The notes under the pieces were generated by a model that worked only from the letters and a program-made list of their open reading frames with translations, did no database searches and was not told where the DNA came from. A program made the translations under genes and the position numbers. DNA of 64,000 bases from an uncultured Bacteroidales bacterium (GTDB lineage: Bacteria > Bacteroidota > Bacteroidia > Bacteroidales > Paludibacteraceae), in the NCBI GenBank assembly GCA_902766045.1, contig CACXCA010000071.1, positions 1-64,000 on the forward strand. Direction: 5' to 3'. Positions within the stretch are counted from its first letter, which is position 1, and every line of letters starts with the position of its first letter. This document shows positions 1-11,524 of this stretch, piece by piece.

Positions 1-4
1 ATAA

Positions 5-78
5 GGTGCGTTAGTTCAGCTGGTTAGAATACATGCCTGTCACGCATGGGGTCAGGGGTTCAAGTCCCCTACGCACCG
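5..78 (+). tRNA. tRNA-Asp (anticodon GTC)
   Basis: A complete cloverleaf is visible. The 7-bp acceptor stem pairs positions 5-11 with 71-77, the anticodon stem pairs 32-36 with 44-48, and the seven-base loop carries GTC at 39-41. The T arm contains the GGTTCAAGTCC signature. The discriminator base is G78 and no CCA is encoded, as is usual in this phylum. Anticodon GTC decodes Asp GAC/GAU. Confidence 0.97.
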
Positions 79-88
79 CATCAAATTG

Positions 89-114
89 AGAAGACGATGA
101 GTCTTCTTTTTTTT
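89..114 (+). terminator. Intrinsic terminator of tRNA-Asp
   Basis: A GAAGAC / GTCTTC stem (90-95 with 101-106) has a GATGA loop and is followed by an eight-T run. It lies 11 bases after the tRNA and fits a Rho-independent terminator for it. Confidence 0.85.
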
Positions 115-221
115 GTCTATAGGCGAATGAAATAGTGTGTCACTATAAACGATAATTCAATAGACGCGGCACACGCCACGTCCGTATAGAATTCCTACGA
201 AATAAATGAATAGAATTGATG

Positions 222-1532
222 TTATTCGATTCGCATGATTTTGGCACCGATTGCATTCAGTCGGCTATCGATGTTTTCGTATCCTCGGTCAATTTGTTCT
301 ATATTGCTGATGGTGCTGGTTCCATTGGCACTCATGGCAGCGATTAATAGGGCGATACCTGCGCGGATATCGGGAGAGGACATGTTGGAAGCTCGAAGAT
401 TGGTTTCGTTTCCTAATCCGATTACCGTAGCTCTGTGAGGGTCGCAAAGAATGATTTGAGCACCCATGTCTATTAGTTTATCGACGAAGAATAAACGGCT
501 TTCGAACATCTTTTGGTGAATGAGTACGCTGCCGCGAGCTTGAGTTGCCACAACAAGGAATACACTTAGCAGGTCGGGTGTCAACCCAGGCCATGGAGCA
601 TCCGCAAAGGTCATGATGGAACCATCCATAAAGGTGTCGATTGTGTATTTATCTTGTTTTGGAATGTAGATATCGTCATCTATATGTTCCAGTTTGATAC
701 CTAATTTGCGGAAACAATCAGGAATCATTCCTAGCTTTTCATATTGAACGTTTTTGATGGTGACTTCAGAATGTGTCATGGCGGCCATTCCAATGAAACT
801 ACCAATTTCGATCATGTCAGGGAGAATGGTGTGATTCGCACATCCATGTAGTTTTTCTACACCTTCTATGGTGAGAAGGTTAGAGCCTATTCCGCTGATT
901 TTAGCCCCCATCTTATTGAGCATTTCGCATAGTTGCTGTATGTAAGGTTCGCAAGCGGCATTATAGATGGTTGTTGTTCCTTGAGCCAGAACAGCTGTCA
1001 TGACGATGTTGGCGGTACCTGTGACCGAAGCTTCGTCAAGAAGAATATATATGCCTTTTAGCGAGTTGGCTTGTATCCTATATAGTTTTAATTCAGGATC
1101 GAAGCAAAAGATAGCACCTAGTTTTTGTATTCCGATGAAATGGGTATCCAATCGTCTTCTTCCTATTTTATCACCGCCTGGTTTGGGAACGACCGCTTTC
1201 CCGAAGCGAGCGACAAGAGGCCCAACCAACATGACAGATCCTCTCAGCGCAGAACATTGTTTGTAGAACTGCGGAGTGTCAAGGAAATCAAGATTTACAT
1301 TGTCTGCTTGGAATGAGTAGCAACCTTTCTCTTTTTTATTGACTCTGACCCCCATGTCTTTGAGCAGGCAGATAAGATTGTTCACGTCTAAAATATCTGG
1401 AATATTGGAAATGATGACCTCTTCATCCGTAAGAAGAGTGGCGCAAATGACTTCCAATGCTTCATTTTTAGCTCCTTGAGGATATATATTCCCTTTGAGA
1501 GAATGTCCGCCTTCGATTAAGAATTTTGCCAT
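222..1532 (-). CDS. murA: UDP-N-acetylglucosamine 1-carboxyvinyltransferase (MurA), Asp-type
   Basis: First committed step of peptidoglycan synthesis: transfers enolpyruvate from PEP to UDP-GlcNAc in the cytoplasm. The 436-residue length, the N-terminal QGAKNEAL motif (Lys22 region) and the repeated inside-out alpha/beta units are typical of MurA. The active-site loop reads KPGGDKIGRRRLDTH, so the usual catalytic Cys (Cys115 in E. coli) is Asp121. Asp-type MurA enzymes are active but not alkylated by fosfomycin, so intrinsic resistance of this target is expected (known for the family, inferred here). It lies 18 nt after the DUF4290 gene, probably cotranscribed. It is the last gene of that unit; no clear terminator is seen between it and the tRNA. 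Confidence 0.96.
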   Translation of the reverse strand: MAKFLIEGGHSLKGNIYPQGAKNEALEVICATLLTDEEVIISNIPDILDVNNLICLLKDMGVRVNKKEKGCYSFQADNVNLDFLDTPQFYKQCSALRGSVMLVGPLVARFGKAVVPKPGGDKIGRRRLDTHFIGIQKLGAIFCFDPELKLYRIQANSLKGIYILLDEASVTGTANIVMTAVLAQGTTTIYNAACEPYIQQLCEMLNKMGAKISGIGSNLLTIEGVEKLHGCANHTILPDMIEIGSFIGMAAMTHSEVTIKNVQYEKLGMIPDCFRKLGIKLEHIDDDIYIPKQDKYTIDTFMDGSIMTFADAPWPGLTPDLLSVFLVVATQARGSVLIHQKMFESRLFFVDKLIDMGAQIILCDPHRATVIGLGNETNLRASNMSSPDIRAGIALLIAAMSANGTSTISNIEQIDRGYENIDSRLNAIGAKIMRIE

Positions 1533-1550
1533 GGTTGAGAGCGTTAAGAG

Positions 1551-2138
1551 TTATTTTTTCTTTTTTTTCTTGTTGGATGAAGTGGGTTGAGCCTTATAAT
1601 CGGCTAGCTTTATCCCTTTATCATACAACAAAATTTGTTCTTTGGATAGATATGCAAGATCTTCAAAGATTTTCAAATCATCTACACCATCCTTATTGAA
1701 GGTGATGTAGCTTTTTTTCATGTAGTTGGCAATCATGATTTCCAACTGGCTCCGTTCTTCTCCAGGTTCCATTTCAACCGCCTTTTCAATGAGACTATGA
1801 ATGATTTTTCCATAGTGCATGAATCGGATGTTTTTCGAAGAAGAGTATTCGATTTTTTCGGGCTTTACATTTAGTTTTTCTTGTTTGATTACCTCATAAG
1901 GGAAATCGATGTCCAGTTTGAAGTTCGACATGATTGCGAGGTGATCCCATAAGATATGTTTAAAGTCATCCAAATCTTTCAGTTGTGGAAATAAATTGCC
2001 CATTGTGTTGATGATGGTGTAAGCACAAGCAGTACGTTCTTCTCTATCTTCAATCGTAAGGCAATGATCTACCATATTTTGAATGTTTCTCCCGTATTCA
2101 GGGAGGATTAATTTTTCCTTTTGGGTATTATACTCCAT
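1551..2138 (-). CDS. DUF4290 family protein
   Basis: A 195-residue, mostly helical cytoplasmic protein with no signal peptide, ending in a lysine-rich tail (SSNKKKKKK). The sequence matches my memory of the Bacteroidota-restricted DUF4290 family, including the N-terminal PEYGRNIQNMV motif, and its position just upstream of murA is the usual one. The function is unknown. The murA linkage suggests, but does not prove, a role related to envelope growth. No good TAnnTTTG promoter box was found directly upstream on this strand. Confidence 0.85.
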   Translation of the reverse strand: MEYNTQKEKLILPEYGRNIQNMVDHCLTIEDREERTACAYTIINTMGNLFPQLKDLDDFKHILWDHLAIMSNFKLDIDFPYEVIKQEKLNVKPEKIEYSSSKNIRFMHYGKIIHSLIEKAVEMEPGEERSQLEIMIANYMKKSYITFNKDGVDDLKIFEDLAYLSKEQILLYDKGIKLADYKAQPTSSNKKKKKK

Positions 2139-2242
2139 ATTGATTCAAAAATTAAAAACGCATTAAAATTAGGAAAAAAAATCGAGAAGGGAAACGTATA
2201 TTGTATAGAATGAAAAAAAATGCGGATTTTTTTCAAAAAGAA

Positions 2243-2273
2243 TTGTGTATAAGAAAAAATAAGTCTATATTTG
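2243..2273 (+). promoter_or_regulatory. Putative sigma-ABfr promoter of rho
   Basis: TATATTTG at 2266-2273 matches the Bacteroidota -7 box TAnnTTTG, with TTG at 2243-2245 separated by 20 bases. The start would fall near 2280, giving a leader of about 130 nt before rho, long enough for Rho-dependent autoregulation (inference). Confidence 0.6.
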
Positions 2274-2410
2274 CGAGGTTATTACTACTACCATGGACTG
2301 GGTTCAAAGTCCAATAAACAATCAGATAAATATTCGTATTATAAAATTTAAGGTGTGGAGTAGCACTTTTTTGAGTTTGTTTTGTACATATTGAGTATCA
2401 ATTAATACAT

Positions 2411-4309
2411 ATGAAAATTAGTGATTTAAAGTTGAAAACCCTATCAGATTTGAAGGGTATTGCTAAAGAGTTGGAAATTAAGCGTATTGATTCTTTTAGA
2501 AAGGATGATTTGATTTTCAGAATTATAAGTGAGATTGCAGCATGGCAAAATGAGGGAAAAACATTACCTGAATCATTGCATTTAGAAGAGGGTGACAATG
2601 ATATAAATGCGGAGTCTGAGAAGGAAAGTTCTTCAGATGCTGTTAATGCGTCTGTGGAGGAAAAGAAACAAGAAACAACAAATATAAGTGAGAAAAAACC
2701 AGTGCAGAGAGAGTTAGAATTTGTCGAGGTGTCGAATAATCCGCAAGGAGATTCTACGCCACATGAAGTGTATGAAGCACCTCGGGAAGCAGATGTTGAA
2801 AAGAGAATTGATGCACAGCCTCGTCCGAATTATGATAATTATGGTCATAATAATAACGGGATGGATTATCCTCAGCGGAAAAAGATGCAACAAGTACCTC
2901 AGAAAAACCGTGCTTACGGTGGATTTGATGCTATGGCGTCTGGAAATCCTGCCGCAGCTATGGCTAGAATGATTCTAAATAAGAAGAAGGGTATTCCTGT
3001 GCCAGAGCCAGAGGAGATCCTTGAAAGCATAAAGCGAATCAAAGAGGAAAAGGATGAGAGAGAAAGAGTAGAAAGGATAGATGAGGTAGCTGTAAAAGAG
3101 AATAAAAAAGAGGCTGTAAAAGAGAAACCGAAAGAGGAGAAAAAGGAAGTTGCAGAGCCTCAGCAAGAAACAATAAAAACATATGATTTTGAGGATATCG
3201 TCAAAGGTGAGGGTGTGTTGGAAATCACGAATGAAGGATTCGGATTCCTGCGATCTGCTGACTATAATTATCTGACGTCTCCTGATGACATTTATGTATC
3301 TCAGTCTCAAATCAAGTTATTTGGTTTGAAGACGGGTGATGTGATAGAAGGAACTATCCGTCCTCCGAAAGAAGGGGAGAAATATTTCCCATTGGTACGA
3401 GTAGATAAAATTAATTCTCGTTCTCCAGAATATGTTCGTGATCGAGTTCCATTTGATCATCTGACACCTTTGTTCCCTGATGAAAAGTTCAATTTGACGG
3501 GAGGAAAGACAACATGCAACACGTCTGTTCGTGCAGTTGATTTGTTCTCACCAATAGGAAAAGGACAAAGAGGTTTGATCGTTGCTCAACCGAAGACAGG
3601 TAAGACTATGTTGCTGAAGGATATAGCAAATGCTATTGCAGAAAATCATCCAGAGGTGTATATGATTATCCTTTTGATCGATGAGCGTCCGGAAGAGGTG
3701 ACAGATATGGCAAGAAGTGTAAATGCGGAGGTGATTGCATCTACCTTTGATGAGCCAGCTGACCGTCACGTGAAGATTGCCGGTTTGGTGTTGGAAAAAG
3801 CAAAACGTATGGTAGAATGTGGACATGATGTGGTGATCCTATTGGATTCTATTACCCGTTTGGCACGTGCATACAATACGGTAGCTCCAGCGTCTGGTAA
3901 GGTGTTGTCGGGTGGTGTGGATGCAAATGCTTTGCAGAAACCAAAGAGATTCTTCGGTGCCGCTCGTAATATTGAGAATGGAGGAAGTTTGACGATTATC
4001 GCAACGGCCTTGACAGATACAGGATCTAAGATGGATGATGTGATATTTGAAGAGTTTAAGGGTACAGGTAATATGGAGTTGCAATTGTCCCGTCAACTGG
4101 CAAATAAACGTATTTATCCAGCTATTGATATCATTGCATCAAGTACCCGACGTGATGATTTATTACAGTCTCCAGAGGTGGTTCGTCGTATGTGGGTAGT
4201 TCGTAATCATATCTCTGAGATGACTCCTATTGAGGCGATGGATTTCTTGAAACGTCAGATTGAGATGACTCGTTCCAACGAAGAATTGTTGGCCACGATG
4301 AATAATTAG
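2411..4309 (+). CDS. rho: Transcription termination factor Rho with long disordered insert
   Basis: Hexameric RNA-dependent ATPase that ends transcription at C-rich unstructured RNA. Domains in order: Rho_N helical bundle (about 1-43); a roughly 200-residue charged and Asn/Gln-rich low-complexity insert (about 45-250); cold-shock-type RNA-binding domain (about 265-335, with the EGFGFLR core); and the RecA-like ATPase with Walker A AQPKTGKT at 392-399 (Lys398), the LLDSITR Walker B and the Q/R-loop region near the C-terminus. At 632 residues it is about 200 longer than E. coli Rho, all of it in the insert. Rho of Bacteroides thetaiotaomicron has a comparable disordered region reported to drive condensate formation. 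The gene is monocistronic, with its own promoter and a strong terminator. Confidence 0.97.
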   Translation: MKISDLKLKTLSDLKGIAKELEIKRIDSFRKDDLIFRIISEIAAWQNEGKTLPESLHLEEGDNDINAESEKESSSDAVNASVEEKKQETTNISEKKPVQRELEFVEVSNNPQGDSTPHEVYEAPREADVEKRIDAQPRPNYDNYGHNNNGMDYPQRKKMQQVPQKNRAYGGFDAMASGNPAAAMARMILNKKKGIPVPEPEEILESIKRIKEEKDERERVERIDEVAVKENKKEAVKEKPKEEKKEVAEPQQETIKTYDFEDIVKGEGVLEITNEGFGFLRSADYNYLTSPDDIYVSQSQIKLFGLKTGDVIEGTIRPPKEGEKYFPLVRVDKINSRSPEYVRDRVPFDHLTPLFPDEKFNLTGGKTTCNTSVRAVDLFSPIGKGQRGLIVAQPKTGKTMLLKDIANAIAENHPEVYMIILLIDERPEEVTDMARSVNAEVIASTFDEPADRHVKIAGLVLEKAKRMVECGHDVVILLDSITRLARAYNTVAPASGKVLSGGVDANALQKPKRFFGAARNIENGGSLTIIATALTDTGSKMDDVIFEEFKGTGNMELQLSRQLANKRIYPAIDIIASSTRRDDLLQSPEVVRRMWVVRNHISEMTPIEAMDFLKRQIEMTRSNEELLATMNN

Positions 4310-4333
4310 GATGTTTTTTCATCCTTTCTTGTT

Positions 4334-4383
4334 CCCCTTTCTCATCCTCCTTGTGCAGGTATGGTGAGAAAGGGGATTTTTTT
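4334..4383 (+). terminator. Intrinsic terminator of rho
   Basis: A perfect 11-bp stem, CCCCTTTCTCA (4334-4344) with TGAGAAAGGGG (4365-4375), is followed by seven Ts. It begins 25 bases after the rho stop. Confidence 0.92.
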
Positions 4384-4521
4384 CGTGAGTATAAATGCCG
4401 ATTGGACAGGAAAAATGGTATTGCTGAAATTAGCCATTGTGTCACTGTGTCGTGTAATCTATTTTAAGAAAAATCTTTTAAAATTAACTAAAAATCGGAC
4501 GATTAGGTAGAATAATTTTTG

Positions 4522-4529
4522 TATTTTTG
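4522..4529 (+). promoter_or_regulatory. Putative -7 box of the ftsK operon
   Basis: TATTTTTG matches TAnnTTTG. It overlaps a possible TTG start at 4527, so that codon cannot lie in the transcript. The first usable start is ATG 4551, with a leader of about 15 nt. Confidence 0.6.
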
Positions 4530-4550
4530 TACCTTATAAATGGTTATGAT

Positions 4551-7154
4551 ATGGAAAAAGAAAAAGAGAAACAGGAGGAAAATCAGAAGAAGGGATTCTT
4601 TTCCAAAATCAAGTCGGCGATTTCTACTGAGCCAATACGTGTAGGTGTTGGTGTAGTAGTCATTATATTTGGATTGTTCCTTGCATTGTCTTTCTTTTCT
4701 TTCTTCTTTACAGGATGGGAGGATCAGAATCTTCTTACAGGTGAATACTCAGCAGAATATTTGTCAGAGAACATACAGAATTGGACTGGTTTAATAGGTG
4801 CTCGGTTGTCTGATTTCTTTATCAATAGGACATTCGGATTATCTGTTTTTTCTTATTTGTTTTATTTGTTCCTTATTGGATTTTGGTTGATTAATATTCA
4901 GCCATTCAAGGGGAAGATGCTTCGTGTCTTCTTCATTTGCTCATTCTTCCTTATTTGGGGCTCATTATTATTGGGTTCGTTTGTAGATAAATATGATTCT
5001 ACATTCTTGTTTTTAGGAGGAGAGCATGGGTATTGGATGACATTGTTCCTCAAAGCTAATATAGGATATGTCGGCATTGTCTTGGTGCTGATTTTATCGC
5101 TTTTGATCTTTTCGTTTTATGCCTTTGAGGGTGCCTTTGAAAAATTCAATTCATCGATATCCTTCTTGTTTGGTCCTAAAGTGGTGTTAACGGTTGATGA
5201 GGCGGAAAACAATGCACCATCAAATGATCAGGATACAAATATACAGAATGGTGACGTGCAAGGAGGTGCTGAAACAGATACGGGAGAGATAACGCCAGTA
5301 GGGGACAAAGAGGATGATAATACGACTGTTGATCCTCAAACACAGAATGGAGAGGGTGAGACCACCATTCCGGAGGTTAATTCTGTTACGGGTGATGATG
5401 AGGGAGGAGAAAAATCTGTTCAAACTACCACTCCTTCAGATATTGAGTTTATTGTAGAATCACCTAAGACTGATGGATATACATCTGATTTACAATCAAA
5501 TGAAACGAGTGAGAATGTAGAGAACACGGGCGAGAAACATGAGAATGAATCAAATTCAACCATTATAAAAGTAGAAGGATCAGAAAAAGATGAAGTTGGC
5601 TTTACTATCGAGCAGACAAATGTTGAGATGGTGAAGGAGGAGGATATCAGTGAGCTATATGATCCGACTAAGGATTTGGAGAATTATAAAAAACCGTCGC
5701 TAGATTTGTTTGATGAGCATCCGGTACAACAAAATATTGATGTAGAGGAGCAGAATCAGAATAAGAATCGAATCGTTGAGGTATTACGTAGTTTTGGTGT
5801 GGAGATCACATCTATTCGAGCTACTGTAGGTCCTACGGTGACATTGTATGAGGTCACTCCTGCACCAGGTGTACGTATTGCCAAAATACGTAATCTGGGA
5901 GATGATATAGCCTTGACAATTGCGGCAAAAGGAATCCGTATAATAGCTCCTATACCAGGAAAAGGAACAATAGGTATTGAGGTGCCTAATGCAAAACCGG
6001 TCATTGTGCCGATGGCTGAGATCATTGGAAGCAAGAAATTCCAGGAATCCAAGTTTGATTTGCCGATAGCATTGGGTAAAACCATAACGAATGAGGTGTT
6101 TATGTTGGATCTATGTAAGATGCCACATGTATTGGTTGCAGGAGCTACGGGACAAGGTAAGTCTGTTGGATTAAATGCGATCATCACTTCGTTGTTGTAC
6201 AAGAAACATCCATCCGAGTTGAAGTTTGTTATGGTGGATCCTAAGATGGTGGAGTTCAGCATGTATGCACCGATAGAGAAACATTTCTTGGCGAAGATGC
6301 CGGATGAGCAGGATGCAATCATAACAGATGTAAAGAAGGTTGTGAACACGTTGAACTCTCTATGTATAGAGATGGATCAGCGATATGAATTGTTGAAGGA
6401 AGCATCGGTTCGTCAGATTAAGGAGTATAATGAAAAATTCATCAATAGACGATTGAATCCTAATAAAGGGCATCATTTCATGCCTTATATTGTTGTTGTG
6501 ATAGATGAGTTTGCGGATTTGATTATGCAGGTAGGAAAAGAGGTGGAAACACCTATTGCGCGTATTGCACAGAAAGCACGTGCGGTGGGCATCCACATGA
6601 TACTTGCCACACAGCGTCCATCCGCAAATATTATCACGGGTGTGATACGTGCTAATTTCCCAGCTCGATTTGCATTCCGTGTTTCGACAGGTTTGGAGTC
6701 GCGTGTCATTTTGGATACGAGTGGAGCTGATCAGTTGATAGGTAGGGGTGATATGTTGATTTCGCAAGGGAATGATTTGGATCGTGTGCAATGTGCTTTG
6801 GTTGATACGCCGGAGGTGGAACGTATAGCGCAGCATATTGCGGGTCAGCAGGGATATCCGACAGCCTTTATTTTGCCAGAATACCATGATGAGAGTGAAG
6901 GAGGAGAGGTGAAAGATGTTGATTTGTCGAAGAAAGATTCTATGTTTAATGAAGTGGCAGAATTGGTTGTGGCTACACAGCAGGGATCCACGTCGATGAT
7001 TCAGAGAAAATTCTCCATTGGATATAACCGTGCGGGAAGGATCATGGATCAGTTGGAGGCTGCTGGTATTGTTGGACCTGCAGAGGGAAGTAAACCTCGT
7101 CAGGTTTTAGTTACAGACATGGTACAATTGGATTCCATGTTAAATTCATTGTAA
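4551..7154 (+). CDS. ftsK: DNA translocase FtsK/SpoIIIE
   Basis: Septum-anchored ATP-driven DNA pump for chromosome segregation and dimer resolution. From ATG 4551 the protein has 867 residues: four membrane helices (within about 25-200), an acidic Asp/Glu/Asn/Thr-rich linker (about 205-400), the alpha/beta RecA-like motor with Walker A GATGQGKS around 531-538, Walker B VVIDEFADL, the LATQRPS motif, and a C-terminal gamma winged-helix domain (SMIQRKFSIGYNRAGR) that reads KOPS-type DNA. A longer TTG-initiated frame from 4527 is rejected because the promoter box overlaps it. It starts the run ftsK-lolA-trxB-ligA-DUF6913, with 18 nt to the next gene. Confidence 0.96.
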   Translation: MEKEKEKQEENQKKGFFSKIKSAISTEPIRVGVGVVVIIFGLFLALSFFSFFFTGWEDQNLLTGEYSAEYLSENIQNWTGLIGARLSDFFINRTFGLSVFSYLFYLFLIGFWLINIQPFKGKMLRVFFICSFFLIWGSLLLGSFVDKYDSTFLFLGGEHGYWMTLFLKANIGYVGIVLVLILSLLIFSFYAFEGAFEKFNSSISFLFGPKVVLTVDEAENNAPSNDQDTNIQNGDVQGGAETDTGEITPVGDKEDDNTTVDPQTQNGEGETTIPEVNSVTGDDEGGEKSVQTTTPSDIEFIVESPKTDGYTSDLQSNETSENVENTGEKHENESNSTIIKVEGSEKDEVGFTIEQTNVEMVKEEDISELYDPTKDLENYKKPSLDLFDEHPVQQNIDVEEQNQNKNRIVEVLRSFGVEITSIRATVGPTVTLYEVTPAPGVRIAKIRNLGDDIALTIAAKGIRIIAPIPGKGTIGIEVPNAKPVIVPMAEIIGSKKFQESKFDLPIALGKTITNEVFMLDLCKMPHVLVAGATGQGKSVGLNAIITSLLYKKHPSELKFVMVDPKMVEFSMYAPIEKHFLAKMPDEQDAIITDVKKVVNTLNSLCIEMDQRYELLKEASVRQIKEYNEKFINRRLNPNKGHHFMPYIVVVIDEFADLIMQVGKEVETPIARIAQKARAVGIHMILATQRPSANIITGVIRANFPARFAFRVSTGLESRVILDTSGADQLIGRGDMLISQGNDLDRVQCALVDTPEVERIAQHIAGQQGYPTAFILPEYHDESEGGEVKDVDLSKKDSMFNEVAELVVATQQGSTSMIQRKFSIGYNRAGRIMDQLEAAGIVGPAEGSKPRQVLVTDMVQLDSMLNSL

Positions 7155-7172
7155 TAAAATAGCAAAAAGGAA

Positions 7173-7826
7173 ATGAAGAGATTTTTATTTGTATGTATAT
7201 CGTGTCTATTGCCCCTAATGGGAATGGCGCAGGAAAAAGCGGTGGATCCAAAAGCTAAGATGCTGTTAAATAAAGCAATTGAAGCATTTGAGTCTAAGAA
7301 AGGTGTTGTGGCTGATTTCATGATGAAAATAGAAAACACTAAAAACGGGGAAGAGGAATCGTTCCCTGGCAAGGTGATTCTGAAGGGCGAGAAATTTAAA
7401 TTGCAGATGCAGGAGGTTGAAACCTATTTTGATGGGAAGACGGAATGTGTTTATATGGTGAAGGAAGGCGAGGTTACGATTAGCCATCCTGAAAAAGAGG
7501 ATTTGAAAGATGTTAATCCTATTCTGTTGATGAAATCATGTGCCACAGATTATAAGATGCGTTACCTTGGAAACGTGAAGGTGAATGGGAAAGTCATGGA
7601 AAAGGTAGAATTGTATCCGAATGATTTAAAAAGTAAATACTCAATCATCACGTTGCTGATTGAAAAAGATACGTTGCAATTGAATACAATCTCGTTCAGA
7701 GGGAAGAATGGTGTAACCACTCAGTTTTATGTAACGAAGATGGAGAATCAGAAAGGATTAGCAGATGATTTGTTTGTGTTTAACACGAAGAATCATCCGA
7801 ATGTGGAAGTAGTTGATTTGAGATAA
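7173..7826 (+). CDS. LolA-like periplasmic lipoprotein carrier
   Basis: A 217-residue secreted protein with a signal peptide (MKRFLFVCISCLLPLMGMAQ, cut after Ala-Gln). The mature part has the LolA/LolB half-barrel pattern: an early AIEAFESKKGVVADFMMKI helix-strand segment, then beta strands with YFDGKTECVYMVKEGEVTI and a late LNTISFRGKNG strand. LolA ferries lipoproteins from the LolCDE exporter to the outer membrane. Directly downstream of ftsK is a common place for it in Bacteroidales. Family-level assignment is good; orthology to E. coli LolA is inferred. Confidence 0.85.
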   Translation: MKRFLFVCISCLLPLMGMAQEKAVDPKAKMLLNKAIEAFESKKGVVADFMMKIENTKNGEEESFPGKVILKGEKFKLQMQEVETYFDGKTECVYMVKEGEVTISHPEKEDLKDVNPILLMKSCATDYKMRYLGNVKVNGKVMEKVELYPNDLKSKYSIITLLIEKDTLQLNTISFRGKNGVTTQFYVTKMENQKGLADDLFVFNTKNHPNVEVVDLR

Positions 7827-7866
7827 TAGGAAAAATATATAAGAGTAATCATTAATTCAAGATAAT

Positions 7867-8814
7867 ATGGCTGATATAGAGAAAGTTCGTTGCCTGATCA
7901 TCGGTTCAGGACCAGCAGGTTATACAGCTGCTATATATGCAGCAAGAGCCAATTTGGCACCAGTCTTATATGAAGGTATATTGCCAGGAGGACAGTTGAC
8001 AACAACTACGGAGATAGAGAATTTCCCTGGTTATCCAGAAGGGATATCGGGAGCTGAGATGATGGAGGATATACGCAAACAAGCGATACGATTTGGTGCA
8101 GATGTACGATTGGGAATTGCTACGAAGGCAGAGTTGAGTCCTAATCATCATATCATAACGATTGATGGAGAAAAGAAGATAGAAGCAACCACCCTTATCA
8201 TATCGACAGGTGCTTCTGCGAAATATTTAGGATTAGATGATGAAAAAAAATATGCAGGTTTAGGTGTCTCAGCCTGTGCAACTTGTGATGGCTTTTTTTA
8301 TCGTAAAAAGAAAGTCATCGTAGTAGGTGGAGGCGATACAGCATGCGAGGATGCTCTGTATCTGGCAAGAGCATGTTCGAAAGTCTATTTGGCTGTCAGA
8401 AAGGACAAACTGCGTGCTTCTAAGGTGATGCAGGAAAGAGTCATTAATAATGACAAAATAGAAATTCTATATAAGCATGAGGTAATCGGATTGGATGGTG
8501 AGAATGGGGTGCAGTCGGCACTTTTGATGAAGAATAGAGGCGAAGCCAATCAGGAGGAGTATAGTATTCCTGTTGATGGATTGTTCTTGGCTATAGGACA
8601 TCATCCAAACTCTGCTTTGTTTTCAGATTATATTGATGTAGATGTAGAAGGGTATATAAAGACAAAAGGTGCTACGGCACAAACGTCTATGCCGAGTGTC
8701 TATGCCGCTGGTGATGTGGCAGATCCTTCTTATCGTCAGGCCATCACGGCTGCTGCCAGTGGATGTAAGGCTGCGAAGGATGCAGAACGTTATTTATTGG
8801 CACAAGGATTATAA
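7867..8814 (+). CDS. trxB: Thioredoxin-disulfide reductase
   Basis: FAD-dependent enzyme using NADPH to reduce thioredoxin in the cytoplasm. Its 315 residues match the low-molecular-weight family: N-terminal FAD-binding IIGSGPAGYTAA, redox pair Cys137-Ala-Thr-Cys140 (SACATCDGFF), NADPH-binding VVGGGDTACEDA, and the C-terminal FAD motif YAAGDVADPSYRQ. It starts 40 nt after the lolA-like gene. The intergenic stretch holds no hairpin, so cotranscription is likely. Confidence 0.96.
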   Translation: MADIEKVRCLIIGSGPAGYTAAIYAARANLAPVLYEGILPGGQLTTTTEIENFPGYPEGISGAEMMEDIRKQAIRFGADVRLGIATKAELSPNHHIITIDGEKKIEATTLIISTGASAKYLGLDDEKKYAGLGVSACATCDGFFYRKKKVIVVGGGDTACEDALYLARACSKVYLAVRKDKLRASKVMQERVINNDKIEILYKHEVIGLDGENGVQSALLMKNRGEANQEEYSIPVDGLFLAIGHHPNSALFSDYIDVDVEGYIKTKGATAQTSMPSVYAAGDVADPSYRQAITAAASGCKAAKDAERYLLAQGL

Positions 8815-8831
8815 AATAGAGAAAGATCTGA

Positions 8832-10898
<2,067 letters not shown>

Positions 10899-10913
10899 TA
10901 AGGAGTATTCAAA

Positions 10914-11447
10914 ATGTTTGAAGGACTAAAACGGAAATATATTAACTGGCAGATTTCTGGATTTGCATCAGATAAGAAATACAGAAGAGAAAAAAAATTC
11001 ATCAATTGGCAGGATGTACAGGATGTACAGATATTGATTGCCCTTGATTCCCCAAAGAATGGGGTGATGGATGATATTCTGAAATGCATGGCAGGGAAAA
11101 ATGTGAGTGTATGGTGTTATATTTCACAAAACAATTATGTTCGTCAGGATTCAGAAAAAGTCACTTATTTAAATCCGAAATCTATTTCATTTCTGGCTAA
11201 ACCCAATAAAATCATTATTGGTAAATTCATTAAGGAGACGCCTGATGTCTTGTTGGATCTGACCATGACGGAGTGTTTCCCATTAAAATATCTTGCAGGA
11301 GCTTCGAAGGCACATTGCAAATGTGGAATAAGCAAGGAAGATTATTCTCTGTATGATTTGGAAATACGAGGAGATCGTAATATGAGCAGGATGGAACTGC
11401 TAGAGCAGATAATGTATTATCTGAATACGATACAGAGCAAAAAATAG
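10914..11447 (+). CDS. DUF6913-like protein of unknown function
   Basis: A 177-residue soluble protein with no signal peptide or membrane helix. It resembles the Bacteroidota DUF6913 family in my recollection and sits between ligA and dapA, a common order there. Visible features are a basic N-terminus, a DVQILIALDSPKNGVMDDI segment suggestive of an alpha/beta fold, LLDLTMTECFPLKYL, and a late KAHCKCGIS Cys pair. No catalytic motif is recognised. It begins 15 nt after ligA and is probably in the same transcript. Confidence 0.7.
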   Translation: MFEGLKRKYINWQISGFASDKKYRREKKFINWQDVQDVQILIALDSPKNGVMDDILKCMAGKNVSVWCYISQNNYVRQDSEKVTYLNPKSISFLAKPNKIIIGKFIKETPDVLLDLTMTECFPLKYLAGASKAHCKCGISKEDYSLYDLEIRGDRNMSRMELLEQIMYYLNTIQSKK

Positions 11448-11524
11448 CGAAATAAAAAGCAGCGTATTCGACAATTTTTTTTTTAATTTTGTACTTTGTA
11501 AAAATTAGGAAGATTTTTAACAAA

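Noticed and set aside
2975-3310. Antisense frame within rho
   Set aside because: It lies inside the low-complexity region and is a composition artefact (Phe/Leu/Ser-rich reverse of Lys/Glu codons).
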